DNA from: Cunninghamia lanceolata
Taxonomy: Eukaryota > Streptophyta > Pinopsida > Cupressales > Cupressaceae
NCBI GenBank assembly: GCA_027924645.1
Contig: BSBN01001752.1
Coordinates: forward strand, 13,906,001 to 13,970,000
Length of the DNA stretch: 64,000 nt
Direction: 5' to 3'
Shown here: positions 1 through 12,325 of the stretch, piece by piece
Layout: each line of letters begins with the position of its first letter
Numbering within the stretch: position 1 is the stretch's first letter
Made by a program: the position numbers and the translations under genes
The notes under the pieces: generated by a model
Seen by the model: only the letters and a program-made list of their open reading frames with translations
The model's database searches: none
What the model was told of the DNA's origin: nothing

Positions 1-1179
1 TGATTCATGCTTTCACTTTTCAAAGACTTCATTCTCACCTCTAGGCGCTTTACAAATCTTCTACATCCAAGGCGGTAAAGTCCACCAATCCATTCCAGGG
101 CGCCAAATTCACTTGTTACAAACTTGTCCATTCTAGAAACTTTGATATAGGGCGCCCCTAAAGGTTTGTTAGTGTAGGCACCAATATGTCCTACCTCAAG
201 GTGCCTTTGTCTAGTTGGTTTGTATAGAATGGGCGCCCAAAAGAAGTAATTCAAACATAGGTTGGTCTAATGTCAAATCTTGTGAAGTCAAAGACAATGC
301 TCCTGGGGCGCCAAAGCTTGATGATTTGTAGACAAAGGGGCGCCTTTCACATTGAAACAATCTTAAACATACATGCTTTACTGCTTCCAAGGCACCAAAG
401 CAAGATTACCCTGAAGGCAAAGGGCGCCTTACTTATAGGGCTTAATTTAGCATGTTAGATGAACTTTGGAAGTCAAAATAGACTACCTCCTTGAAGGCGC
501 ACAAACTCTATCCCTAAGGCGCTATCAATCAGTAGTTTAAACCTCATTTCACATCAAGGCGCCTAAACTCATTCACCTCGACTTAAGGCGCTATCTGATA
601 ATCATATGAACATGAAATAGGCGCCTAGATATTCTGAATCATTTCTTTGTCGAATTCTTTGTTGTTTAAGGCCCTTTCAATCAAGGCGCCATCTTTTGGA
701 GTGGTTGAAAGTTGATTTTCCTCTAGGCGCACATATGAGTCTTAACCTAAGGCGCTAGTTTGGGTATCTGCAAGTGAGAAAATGCGCCTAGCCTCCCAGA
801 GCGAATTCGCGCCTAGAGGTGGAAGTCCCAGAGCATAAGGTATATTGAAAAATATATTTAAGTATAAGTTGAGAGATGTTTGAGATAGGTCTCGAATCCA
901 CCAGATTTAATGTGTAGATTATAGAATTTGGAGGATCCACTAGATTTCAGACTTAGTCAATTTTTCAGTGTTTCAAGATTTCAGGCTACCAGACTTAGTC
1001 ATTTTCAGGATCTCAAACATCAGGATCAGGTCATCAAGGGACTACAAGACTCAAACACTATTGTCTTCATCATGAAATAGCTCTAAGACATCATCCAAGA
1101 CTCAAGAAAAGCACTGGAGCTCAAAAAAAGGGGGTCCCCATCTGCAATGGGGCGATGTGTGATTTGGTCACAACAAGCC
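1..1179 (-). repeat. Partial LTR of a D1-like retrotransposon
   Basis: The right end, read on the minus strand, starts TGTTGTGACC and runs into a G/C-rich stretch, matching the starts of the D1 LTRs at 44369 and 50159. Between 838 and 1010 lies a block, also on the minus strand, that resembles 44560-44780 of D1 (a 'gactaagtctgaaatctgg'-type text followed by an AT-rich segment around 'aaatatatttaagta'). The window begins inside the LTR, so the other end and any coding region are not visible. The first 815 bases carry a GGCGCC-rich array listed separately. Confidence 0.7.
27..815. repeat. Degenerate GGCGCC array
   Basis: About twenty copies of GGCGCC or one-base variants (GGCGCT, GGCGCA, GGTGCC, GGCACC) occur at roughly 25-50-base spacing in otherwise AT-rich DNA. 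They are mostly preceded by A or G runs such as AAGGCGCC and AGGGCGCC. No reading frame runs through the array. D1 LTRs hold a comparable array built on TGCGCCC (about 44833-45130 and 50640-50950), so this looks like an LTR-internal minisatellite. Confidence 0.7.
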
Positions 1180-1371
1180 CCCTTGTGTTAAACAACAAGT
1201 CACATCTTACTATTAAGCTATCCCAAGTCGCAAAACCATAAGTAACTAATGGAGAACCTTGGAGTCTACTCATTTGATCACTTGGCTTAGCATTTGAGGG
1301 ATTTTGTTCAAGAGAGGATAGAGTACAAAAGTATTTTATTCTGCGTTGTATGTGCAAGGAAAACACATCAA
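1180..1371 (+). repeat. 3' end fragment of a D1-like LTR
   Basis: The text from 'gagaaccttggag' to 'cacatcaaca' follows the last part of the D1 LTRs (47010-47119 and 52800-52919), including the shared 'ttgttcaagagaggataga'. It is on the plus strand, opposite to the LTR that ends at 1179. No primer-binding site follows at 1372, so it looks like a solo-LTR or truncated remnant. Confidence 0.6.
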
Positions 1372-2618
1372 CAACAAATCTTCAATTACATCATTTCCAA
1401 GGCATTATGACAGCCCATACATCAAGCAAGACTGTTGTTACAATTCAAAGATTAGAGGAACATAACATACCAAATTTGCAATGCAAATGATGATGACAAC
1501 CTGCTGTAGCAGATCGGACCTCCTATGATGATGAATGTGTTGGTGTTTCAATTCGCACCTCTGGAGTTGGAAACGGACAGCTATGCACAGATAACCTGCT
1601 TTTCAAATTAGGAGGGGAAGTTCCCTCTTTGCTGATGATTGCTTTAAAGATAAATAAACTAAATTTGCCTATCTTTTTTTTTTTTGATTCTCAGCTGCAA
1701 GCACAAGGTTATAAAACTCTATCGCTGCAGCAAAGGTTTTTCTCTTAACTTCTAACTATAGCTAGACCTAAACTAAATGATGCTTTTGACAACCCAAGTA
1801 AATTCAGAGCTTAGGAATCAAAAGTAAACAGGGAATGATTTGTTAACACAAAAGCTCAAATAAACTTATTCCAGATTGCACCCAAAGACTCATTGTACTT
1901 TTAGGATGAAAAATGAAAATAAGAATATGCAAGAACACAGATGACGATAAACTAAATGAACATAGGACGGAGAATCAGAGCAATGGAATGCATGAGATTT
2001 CCTTTCTCAATATCAATAAGCTATTACAACTCCAGGACAATAGTATTGCAACAAAGACCAGCATGCAATATGCGATCAAACACTGGATTACAATTGACAC
2101 AAGGTGAACAAGCACTTGACTAACAATTTGCAGGCAAGAATAGGCTCAACAAATTTTGCTATCACAATTACAGTTACTAAACAATGGGCAAGGCTGCCCT
2201 TATTTATACACAAATCAAAGGAGTAGGGAACCCTAAATTCTCTTTGATCCTAGCTACCTAACTTGCCAGCTTGCAAGTTTTATTTCTATTCTAGACAAAA
2301 GATTCTAACTAACACCTGCTTTAAAACAATTTGATTTAAAGCAGAGAAAGCTCCAACTATTACAAAGTGATTTTTCTATTTAAAGGATGGATATGCTTGA
2401 ATGAAAATGACAACTTTAAATCAGAAAAGCATTGAGTTAACTACCGCTTTTTTGGTTCCATCCTTATCTACATAATTGCTCCATTGGTGACATCACCCAC
2501 TGATATTTTGGGAAACAATATCCTCTAAAAAGCTAGTAACCACTTTCTTGCCAGGAACACTGATACTTTCCAAGATGATATTCTGATTTTTTGACATCTC
2601 TTCACCATCTGCAACCAT
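1372..2618. other. Unassigned AT-rich stretch
   Basis: No gene, RNA or transposon signature recognised. Open frames are short and without motifs. It may be decayed flank of gene J or of an older LTR. Confidence 0.4.
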
Positions 2619-4705
2619 TTATAGGAATTCACAAACTTTGTCCACAACTTTATCAAATTTTACCGTCATAGCGGCAACATGATTTATCTTGCCGGTACTG
2701 AGATCACCATTAAAATTGTTGTGGACGAGAGTCTGGAAGTCTGTCTGTACTTCACTGAGATCATATAGGGTACCATCTTCTCTCTCGTATGAGCACGAGA
2801 TATGAGAAACAAAAGATCTCATGAACTTGAGAACACTTACCACCTTTTCTCTCCATTCCACTAACTCTGAGGATATCCTCTCATGGGTTTTTACTGTGAA
2901 AAAATAGTCCTTTCCAAGTAGAAACCTTATTTTCTGTTGAATCAACGGAATCATATGCTATCTTCAAGTCAGAGATTATGATCTCAAATACCAGCTTGGC
3001 TTCAGCCATACTCTGCTCAAACCCTTGAATGCCTTGACGCAGATCATGAGCATTGTACTTCAATTGATAGATCCGTGAAAGTACAAATCTGCCTTTAGTG
3101 ACAAACTCTTCCACCCAATCCTTCATGTGCTTCTCGTAAATGACTAACTGACTTAGCTGCTGTTGATCAACCAGTGATTCCATAATCTAAGGAAGAAATA
3201 AGGTGGCCTGTGAAGTGCCATAAAGAAGATTGGAAATATAATGCCGCAGCTGCCTATTCTCAGCCTTGAGGGCTGCTTTATCTTCTCCGTCCTTCAACAC
3301 TCTTTCCTTCAGATTATCTGCTGCAACCTTAAAGTACCATGTGCCAGGTACTACCAAGATTTGACTTTGACCACCTTGAAGTCATCAACCTCAATTTCAT
3401 TGACATTCTTATCTTCTAACGGTGTTGCAGTTTCAAGAATAATCTCTCCATCACCATTCTTCTCCATATGAACTTGCTTCTTAAGTTTCTTCTCTGGTAT
3501 GTCTTGGTAGACGCTATCAAGTTCTGTGAAATTCAACTGGTATGAAGGCTTTCTCCTCTTCTTGCCCAAGATGTTCTCAAGTCAAGATGAGCTAACCTCC
3601 TTAGGAAGCTCGGTTCTAACTCCAACTCTTGATGAATTAATGTGTGTCACAGTGTTATGAACCGGCGAATCTGGTTCTGAATCTATATGAATGGGAGAAT
3701 GCTTCGACGATGGAGGTGAAGAAACATGAACTGAAGGCATTGTTTCAACATGCGGTGTTGATTCGACTGGAACTTATGATGCAATTGCTGACTGTTCCTG
3801 TTGAATATGGACTGGAGACTCAACCTTTTTCTCTTCAACTTGGCCATCTTCGTTCCTTCTAGAAGAACGCTCATACCCTTAACCCTTGGTTTTGGTTTGG
3901 AAGTGGAAGGTACAGATGATCGAACAACTAGCGACTCTGCAACTGGAATGGCTACTTTCCGCTTCTTATTACTCAAGAATATCATACTGTTCTTGACAAC
4001 CCGGCTTGTTCTTTCCTCAATTGAGGTGTTCTCTTTGGCGGACCAATTAACTTGTGATAGTGGCTTTTGCCCGATCTGATCTCTAAAATACATGGGAAGT
4101 AGAACTTCACCATCATCATCTGACGAGCCTTCTACATCCTCTGATAGAATATCAGGCAATTGCTGAAAGGTAAACCTGCTATAGCTACGTTTCTGCACTT
4201 CGAATTCATCTACACAATTAGCCCAGAAATCTTCAACTGCAGGCGCATGTACACAATTTTGACCAAGGTGTGCTGCAAAAACACCATGAGGATCATATGA
4301 AAACCTCTTGTCGAATGACTTGAGACCATACTTGGACAATTCACCACCAATTACTTTGGCATTTGCTCCAGATGTGCATCTGTATATACGCATCCCAACT
4401 GGAAAACTAAAAGTTGCCTTGCGCCTGCTACGCAAAAATGAGTGAGCTTCATAGACCTACCTCAGAAACTCCATGAATGCTACCTCATCCGTAGGATATC
4501 TTGGTAGCATGACTGACTCTCCTGAGAAGCCATATACCCTAATGTAGGAGAAAATGGGAAATTGAATAAACCAATCAGCCCATTCCACCATTGCTGATTT
4601 GGAATTAGCTGAAAACCGTATATGCAACTCATTGTCAAGATCTCGCACCGCATGCATAAGGAATGCATCATTTACCCGCCTATAATGTTGTTTAGCCTCT
4701 GAAAA
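2619..4705 (-). pseudogene. Gene J, 3' part: unrecognised coding remnant
   Basis: From 4714 down to 3683 one minus-strand frame runs for about 340 codons, interrupted by a single in-frame TAG at 4457-4459. The sequence has ordinary protein composition (for example HYRRVNDAFLMHAVRD and SYDPHGVFAAHLGQN), with an acidic stretch (SSDDDGE) and basic stretches toward its end. Further pieces in other frames follow at 3351-3569 (lysine-rich, GKKRRKP), 2881-3183 and 2619-2954. The last two look helical and overlap with a frame change near 2930. I do not recognise the family. Element A splits the gene at 4705, and its 5' part lies at 14213-15000. Frameshifts and stops mark it as a pseudogene, though unseen introns could explain some frame changes. 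Confidence 0.5.
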
Positions 4706-4706
4706 T

Positions 4707-6665
4707 TGTAACACCCACTCTAATCTAACAAAATTATAAACTTACATCTAACAACAAAATTTCAGCGGAAAGATTAACTAACTATTATGAAAATAGTATC
4801 GAATGCAATAGAATTCAAATTTCAACTAACTTTCATTTTCCGCTGAAATAATTTTTTCTAACAGAATACATATAACCAAGAATAAACTAACTTTTGATTA
4901 ACTATCTTTCTCCAATAAAATTCAAATATTAAGATAGGAAGAGAGATTAAGAAAAGTACAACTTGAATAGTTTCCTGCTGATTTGTTTATGAGATCCTCC
5001 TCTGGATTCTGGAGAAAAGAATATCAACAAGGGCTTTATCTACCCAACCAAGACCAACTGGTCTCCCGTGCTTCTTCAACTGAAGAAACCCGACCCTTCA
5101 CGAGGGTGATTAGCGAGGAATCTAATAACAATATGCCTCTGAGCCTGGTGTCAAGAACCTATATCTCTTGATCAATATTTTCCCTAAAGGTACCTCCTAA
5201 CTGGAAAGATCACTCTGACCAGTGGTATATCTGGTCCTTGATAGCTGACAAATGTCTATACTGCATCGTAACCCTGGCCAAGGATTTCTAATAATTATCT
5301 GACACTACTGTGTTGTCAAGATTCCCACCCTTGCTCGGCATTGACATTACTTCATATGTTTCTTTTTGGTTACAAGTTTGGATGAAAATCATGTATAATC
5401 CACTTGACATACAGATTCATAAGAGATACAACATAAGAACATTTAGACAGAAAGGTATCCTTTAACTTAGTGACCGAAGTCAAATTTCTCAGTGAGACTA
5501 TAAATATATAAGTAGATGTAAGTATATATATATATATAAACATTCATATATATATATAAATATATAGGTATAAAGAAAAATACTTTTGCAGATTCAAAAG
5601 ATTTGGTATTTGAAAGACACATACGGATTCAGGAGGTTGTTCATGAATCACAGAATGGAAAATACAGAATGATAGAATTAATTGGTAATCTTGGTCAGCT
5701 ACAGCTATTCAAAATAATGTATTTCTATCCATTGCATGATGAACTATAGTATAATGAAAGGAACTATTGTCTTGCCTGAAAAACTTTTACAAGTCGAAGC
5801 AGAGGAATATGCGACTACAAAGACAAATCTTGATTGACGGATTGGTTCTTACGGCCGCTCCTATGATATTGATTCTTACTCGCGACAGAGTAAGAAAAGA
5901 AATGTAGCTCATGCACAAGAATTAGATGGTTCGGATTTCTGAGTTGCGGTGACGAGGACACTCAAAAGAATGCAAATCAATGTTCATAGAATAGCTTACT
6001 AATCCTGCGAATGCTTTTGGAAAGAGGGTGCGAATGCTGCTTCAAAAGAGTGAGTAAAGAATGACGATGAAAAGGATGAATGCCAACAAATATAGGCATG
6101 CCCCCTCCTTCCCTCGTCTGCATGCAAGAAGGAACGTTTCCTTCTTGCGTGCAGGCGGAGTGGAGGAGTTACACATCAAGACTCCAGCTTGCACACCACC
6201 AAGCGCTCCTCATGAGGTGAGCGAAATATATTTTATTTAATATACATAAGGAAAATAATTCTTACCAACTTGAAATATATACGTATATGTATGTGCCTTG
6301 GCCAAGGCTACGATGATATAGTTGTCTAGACTTAGACTTAGGCAATATTGTTGTTTTTCGATTCTCGTAACCACACTTCTCCCTGTTGATATCTCTTTTT
6401 CCTTGCCAATTGGTTTATCCTGCAAACACTTCGACAGTTAATGGAGGTTAAATCATTTCCTTGATACGAACATTAATATATATATTATATCCATGCATAC
6501 ATTCATTCTTACATATAAGTGAAAAATATTCGTATATAAAAGAAAATCATTCTCACATAATTATACACATTATCCAACGAATAAATTTCATATTCACATG
6601 AAAGCAGTTATACACAACTAACAACATAACCAACGTTTCATCGTTCAGAAGAAGGGGATGTAACA
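4707..6665 (-). repeat. Element A 3' LTR
   Basis: On the plus strand it runs from TGTAACACCC to GGGGATGTAACA, giving TG..CA ends. It aligns with 11790-14212 along its length. It contains a TA-rich microsatellite near 5525-5570 and a strong hairpin at 6115-6157. Confidence 0.85.
6115..6157. other. LTR hairpin (left copy)
   Basis: Arms 6118-6133 and 6139-6154 pair over 16 positions, with one T-G wobble, around the five-base loop ACGTT. A few more pairs extend outward. The right LTR has the same hairpin at 13669-13713. Confidence 0.75.
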
Positions 6666-6685
6666 TATTCTTCCCCTTAAGAATC
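6666..6685 (-). promoter_or_regulatory. Polypurine tract of element A
   Basis: Just inside the 3' LTR the minus strand reads TTAAGGGGAAGAATA before the LTR start TGTTACATCC. This is the expected place for plus-strand DNA priming. Confidence 0.65.
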
Positions 6686-6748
6686 ATTGTCTTCAATGAT
6701 TATTTATCAATATTTATCAAAATTTAACAACATAGTCTCATATAAGTC

Positions 6749-7174
6749 TTAATTGTTTGGGAATAAATAAGGAAACTTTTGATGAATCTCATCATAATCT
6801 TCCCAGGTGGCATTCTCTTCTGAATACTGGTCCCACTGGACCTTGCATTGTACCACCTCGCGATTACGTAAGTGCAGCTTACGTATCTCGAGTACTCGGA
6901 GTGGCTCTATTGTGATCACCCTAGGGTCTCGTACCTGCAATGATTTCCAATCAATCATATGTTTAGAGTTTGCATAATATTTCTTGAGATAGGAAATATG
7001 AAATACATTGTGAATTCTAGTGAGAGTCGGGGGTTGAGCAATTCTATATGCCACAGGATTGATAATTTTTAGAACTTCAAAAGGTCCCATGTATCTTGGG
7101 GCTAACTTAGAGGCTTTCCCAAATTTTATAGAGCTTTTCTGTGGTTTTACTTGCAAAAGAACTTTTTCTCCCAC
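6749..7174 (-). pseudogene. Element A chromodomain and integrase C-terminus
   Basis: About 141 residues. The first part has the integrase C-terminal GPF-type motif (RYMGPFEVLK) and IHNVFHISYLKK, both typical of Ty3 integrases. The last 50 residues form a chromodomain-like segment (KVQWDQYSEENATWEDYDEI), which in chromoviruses binds methylated histones and directs insertion to heterochromatin. It lies in the frame of the integrase core but is separated from it by stops near 7320 and 7565. Confidence 0.85.
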
Positions 7175-8216
7175 TACAAACTGTCTGGGAATACGTTTTG
7201 CATCAGCATAACTCTTTTGCCGATCATTGGCTCTTTCAGTCTCTGCCTGATTATTCTTACCTACTCTTCCATATCTTGAAGCTTTTTAGGTCCTAGAATG
7301 ATCTTGTCTTCCCACCCGTTCCAACTTATAGGGGTTCTACATTTCCTGCCATACAATGCTCATTTTTATTGTGGACTAATATGAGTTGTTATAAGTACAT
7401 TCTACCAAGGGTAAATATTCCTCCCACCTGTATTGTTGATCCATACAGTACATTCTAAGTAGATCTTCTAAAATTTGATTTACCCTTTCCGACTGACCAT
7501 CTGTCTCGGGATGATAAGTTGTACTAATATTTAACTGAGTCCCCAAGGCTGAAAATAAGGTCTGCTAAAATTTGGATGTCATCTTGGCATCTCTATCTGA
7601 TATGATTTTTTTTAGTATTCCATGGAGACGAAAAATTTCCTGTACAAATTTTCGTGCCATCACTGGTGCCCCATCTGTCAAATTCCCTGGTATGAAATGT
7701 GCCACTTTGGTGAGTTTGTCCACTACCACCAATATGGCATTATGCTTGTTCCTAGTCATAGGTAAACCTTGTACAAAATCCATACTAATGATTTGCCATT
7801 TCCAATCAGGTACGCTATGAGGTTGAAGTAATCTTGCTGGATGTTCATGCTCTACCTTGACCTTTTGACATTTGAAACATCTTGCCACAAATTTGGCTGC
7901 GTCCTTTTTCATTCCTTTCCAAAAATATAACGGTTTGACGTTGGCCATCATCTTGGTTACTCCTCGGTGTCCTGAATATGGTGCGGTGTGTACTTCTTTC
8001 CATATTGTTTTCCTTAACTCAGAAGGTTTTGGAATATACATCCTACCTTTAAATCTCAAAAGCCCATCTGCTTCAATGTGAAAACCTTCATATTTAGGCT
8101 CCTGTGGATTTGACTGAAGAGCTTCTCGAACTTGCAAATAATATTCATCTTCATTTAATTTCTGAATCACGTTTGTTCTAAAATCAGTGTTGATTGACAC
8201 CATTGCCGTTATATGC
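7175..8216 (-). pseudogene. Element A integrase
   Basis: The zinc-binding region is visible (HTAPYSGHRG, then CFKCQKVK), followed by the catalytic core. The DDE residues can be traced: ISMDFVQGLP (Asp), IISDRDAKMTSKF (Asp) and YHPETDGQSERVNQ (Glu). A stop follows MTSKF at 7565, and further stops lie near 7320. The protein would join new element DNA into the chromosome. Catalytic residues survive, but the frame does not. Confidence 0.85.
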
Positions 8217-8650
8217 TTCCGTCGACTCAATGCATCAGCTACTCTGTTTTCCTTGCCCTTAATGTAACTGATCTCGAAATCATAATCTGAGATTAACTCC
8301 ATCCATCTTCTTTGGCAAGCATTTAGATTGGGTTGTGTAAATATATACTTCAAACCTTGATGATCTGACTTAAGTTCAAAAGTTTTTCCTAATAAATAAT
8401 GTCGCCACATTTGCAAGGCATGAACAATAGCTGTTAACTCTAAATTGTGGGGTGCATGATTTTGCTCATATTGTTTTAATTTCCGAGATCATAAGCCACT
8501 ACCTTTCCTTCTTGCATTAACACTCCACCTAATCCATCTCTCGACGCATCTGTTATAACTACAAAACGACCATTAGGATCTGGTACTATCAATATTGGGG
8601 TGGTTGTTAATTTTTCCTTTAATAGGTTAAACGCCTCTTGACATTTTTCA
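8217..8650 (-). pseudogene. Element A RNase H
   Basis: The strand shows VVITDASRDGLGGVLMQ, matching the first catalytic Asp region of Ty3 RNase H. The end of the domain follows after a break near 8450-8475: SDHQGLKYIFTQ and then ENRVADALSRR. This domain removes RNA from the RNA/DNA hybrid during reverse transcription. A stop and frame change split it. Confidence 0.82.
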
Positions 8651-9774
8651 GTTCGTTCGAATCTTTTTCCTTTTCTTTGAAGAGAGGTAATGGGATGAGC
8701 AATTCTAGAAAAATCTCTGACAAACATTATGTAATACCCAGCTAATCCCATGAAACTTCTAACCTCAGGAACATTTTTCGGTACTGGCCAATCCACTATA
8801 GCTTTTATCTTAGCAGGATCCACTGCAATTCCTTTAGTTGATATTATATGCCCCAAATATTGTATCTCTTTCTAGAAGGTACATTTTGACAATTTTCCAT
8901 ATAGTTTATGTTCCCTTAACCGTTGAAGAACTATTTGAAGGTGTTGAAGGTGCTCTTCCTCATTTTTGGAGTAGATAAGAATGTCATCTAAGAATACCAA
9001 TACAAACTTATCCAGGCAATCTCTGAAAACACTGTTCATTAAATTCATGAACGCTGCTGGGGCATTGGTGAGTCCAAATGGTAGAACTGTGAACTCATAG
9101 TGTCCATATATAGTTGAATGCCATCTTATGAATGTCTTCCTCTTTTAACTTGAGCTGATGATATCCTGACCTCAAATCTATTTTTGAGAATACTGCAGCC
9201 CCTTTCATTTGATCAAAAAGATCATCTATTCGAGGTAAGGGATATTTGTTCTTTATGGTGAGCTTATTTAGCATTCGGTAATCTATACATAAATGAAGAG
9301 TCCCATCCTTCTTTTTAACAAAAATCACTGGGGCACCCCATGGTTAAACACTCGGTCGTATCAAACCCTTATCCAGTAGTTCTTGTAATTTTGCCTTTAG
9401 CTCCACCAACTCTAAGGTGGTCATACTGTAAGGTACTTTTGAAATAGGTTCGGCCCCTGGTACTAGATCAATGACAAAATCAAATATTCTTTTAGGTGGT
9501 AACCCGGGTAGTTCCTCGGGAAATACATCTTGATATTCCTGAAAATAAGGGTATTTTTCAGTGAAGGTCTCTTCCTTATCTTGAATTCCCATTTTCCTCT
9601 TCCTATTCTGGGAATGCTCTGTCCCATCTTTGACTGCTTCCATCTTGACCACAAACAATTTACATCCTTTCCTTCTATTTCTTTTCAGCTGCATAGCTGA
9701 AATTTGTCGCACCTTAACTTCTCGTTGTTTCCCTTGAATCCTCACTGGGTTCCCTGAATCGTCCATACATTCTA
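8651..9774 (-). pseudogene. Element A reverse transcriptase
   Basis: RT blocks in order: PYSMTTLELVELKAKLQELL, GLIRPSV, a stop, [59 protein letters not shown], a frame change near 9100, then the active site VFLDDILIY near 8975, and LGHIISTKGIAVDP and FMGLAGYY. Both catalytic Asp of the xxDD box remain. At least two frameshifts and a stop make it inactive. Confidence 0.88.
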
Positions 9775-10077
9775 CTATCTTAGCATAACAGTCGACCTTA
9801 GCCCTATGTTCTTTAACCAATTCATTCCAATGATCACATCATAGGAACCCAGAGGTGCTACGTAAAGGTTGACCTCTGTAGTGAAGTCTGGAAATTCAAG
9901 CTTGGCTTCAAATAGACATTGCTCTACCTGAGCTCTCGTCTGATTAGCATATTCAACCATCCACGATTTGGCCATATACCCAGTTCTTTTAGAGAACCTT
10001 CCCAGTAACTTAGGTGATATAAAACATTCAGTGGCTCCAGTGTCTATTAAAATAGTTATTGGGTTTCCATAAAGCAT
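9775..10077 (-). pseudogene. Element A aspartic protease
   Basis: The active-site motif ILIDTGATECFI and the distal VIIGMNWL are the two signature blocks of a Ty3 retropepsin, which cuts the Gag-Pol polyprotein. The domain is open over about 100 codons and changes frame near 9800. Confidence 0.87.
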
Positions 10078-11238
10078 ACCTGGAGTTTCTATGGGAGCAA
10101 CCTGGTACTCTGCTTGTCTATTGTCAACTGTTGCATGAATTCTTTGCTGGAGAACGTTCTGTTGAGGTGGTAGAGGCTTCCGTTGCTGCTGTCCTTGCTG
10201 GTTCTTAGAGGGACAGTGATTTGCGTAGTGCTCACCTCCACAATTGAAACATCCTCCGAGCGGTCCCTTCTTTTTAGTACTTTTACTAGTGTGGTTTTCA
10301 TCCTTCCGGGGGTTGTAATTACTCTTTTTAAACTGATTATTTTTGTACCCCTTCTTTTTGAAATTTTGTTGTGACTGCTCCTACTTACCTTTGTTATGCT
10401 TCCTGTCCTTGAAGGAATCATCTTTCTTCAATCTCTGTTCTTGCCGAACAACTTTCTCGTAAGCCTCATCCATAGTTCGAGGCGCCAAAACATCTACTGG
10501 TCCTTCAATACAATTGTTTAACCCCATTATGAACTTTCGTACTCGAAAGTTTTCATCTTGTTGGTACTGTGGAACATATTTGGGTAAACGGGTATATTTC
10601 TCCCAGTACTCATTGACAGTTAGGGGTCCTTGCCTGAGGTTTTCAAAATCTAATAGTTTTTTATCATAAAATAACTGTGGAAGCCATCTTTGGTGGAATA
10701 TCCTCACAAATTGATCCCATGACACATCAGCCACTGCCAAATCCCATTTCAGCCCTTTTGTTTTCCTACCATGTGGCAGCTTCTCTTGCCAACTGGGTAG
10801 GCTGCCCATGCTGCTTTAGAGTTATCCAAATAATCTTGAAGCTCAAAATGCTTTTCCATTTCCGTCAGCCATGCCTCCGCGGCATCTCCCGAAGTAGAGC
10901 CCTCGAACTTAGGAGGTTTTATCTTTTTCATATCTTTGGCTAACTCATCGGCGAATCTACTTCTCTTGTATCCTATACTTAATGTTTTTGAGTTATCTTC
11001 ATGCTGGTCACTTTGATTTTGACCTCTCATCTCTTGCTTCAGATTGCCCTTCTGCCTTTTTCTCTAGGTGGGCTAATCTAGCTTGAGTTGCTTTCATCAT
11101 ACTCAATATCTGATCTAGTTTATCCATGGAGCTATTGTCCTGATCTTCTCTAAACTCATTTTTGGAATTTTCCATTCCAATGAAGTTCCTGAAGAAATTA
11201 AGAGTTTTAATTAGTTTTTGGTTATTGTTTGTTGTCAT
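10078..11238 (-). pseudogene. Element A gag with zinc knuckle
   Basis: The N-terminal part spans 11238-10750 in two frames and includes KIKPPKFEGSTSGDAAEAWL, the usual start of the plant Ty3 capsid domain. The capsid continues at 10809-10381 (WDQFVRIFHQRWLP, LRQGPLTVNEYWEKYTRLPK). A CCHC knuckle CFNCGGEHYANHC is readable on the minus strand near 10210-10255, in a frame without its own start. Gag forms the particle and binds element RNA. At least three frame changes are present. Confidence 0.85.
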
Positions 11239-11789
11239 TTAGTAGTTTTCACAATGAATTAAGGAGTCTTCCTTTTTGCATAAAATTATTTTTAAACTCA
11301 AGTCAAATACAAATAGCTCACAAAAATTTTAATTTATTTGAAGAAAAAGACTATCACTCCTTGTGATAGATTCATCAATAATTACAAAATTTCTATCACT
11401 TCCTGTGATAGATTTATTGCATATTACAAAATTTCCATCACTCCCTATGATAGATTTAATACAAAATGGTCATCACTTTCTGTAATTAATTTTTGAATCT
11501 TTTTCATTATCAGTGATAGGTTCCTCCTGATCACTAAATTCTGAAAATGGGATAAGTCTATATCCAGGAGTCGGAACTCGATCTCCTTCAGATGTTTCTG
11601 GTTTAGTGTGGTCTTTAGATTTGGTCTTGTTTATGTCTGCAATTATGGTGGACTTCACCTTCTCTTTTCTAGAGATTGTCCATTTTTTTCTCTCCTTCCG
11701 AAGTCTTTTCAGAGCTTCAGCTATCGTTTCCGAATTTGCTAGAGGAGAACAACTTGAATAATCATAATGAAGTATGATCTTCCACAGTC
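11239..11789 (-). other. Element A leader region
   Basis: AT-rich stretch between the 5' LTR and gag, with several partial repeats of a 'cactnnntgtgatagat'-type text (11360-11460). I could not find a clear tRNA primer-binding site where it should be, next to the LTR near 11790. Confidence 0.5.
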
Positions 11790-12325
11790 GAATAGATACA
11801 ATTATGAACTTACATCTAACAACAAAATTTCAGCGGAAAGATTAACTAACTATTATGAAAATAGTATCGAATGCAATACAATTCAAATTTCAACTTACTT
11901 TCATTTTCAGCTGAAATCATCTTTTCTAACAGAATACGTATAACCAAGAATAAACTAACTTTTGATTAACTATCTTTCTCCAATAAAATTCAAATATTAA
12001 GATAGGAAGAGAGATTAAGAAAAGTACAACTTGAATAGTTTCCTGCTGATTTGTTTGTAAGATCCTCCTCTGGATTCTGGAGAAAGGAATATCAACAAGG
12101 GCTTTATCCACCCAACCACGACCAACTGGTCTCTTGTGCTTCTTCAACTGAAGAAACCTGACCCTTCACGAGGGTGATTAGCGAGGAATCTAATAACAAC
12201 AATATGCCTCTGAGCCTGGTGTCAAGAACCTATACCTCCTAATCGATCTTTTCCTTAAAGGTACCTCCTAACTAGAAAGATCACTCTGACCAGTGGTATA
12301 TCTGATACTTGATAGTTGACAGATG

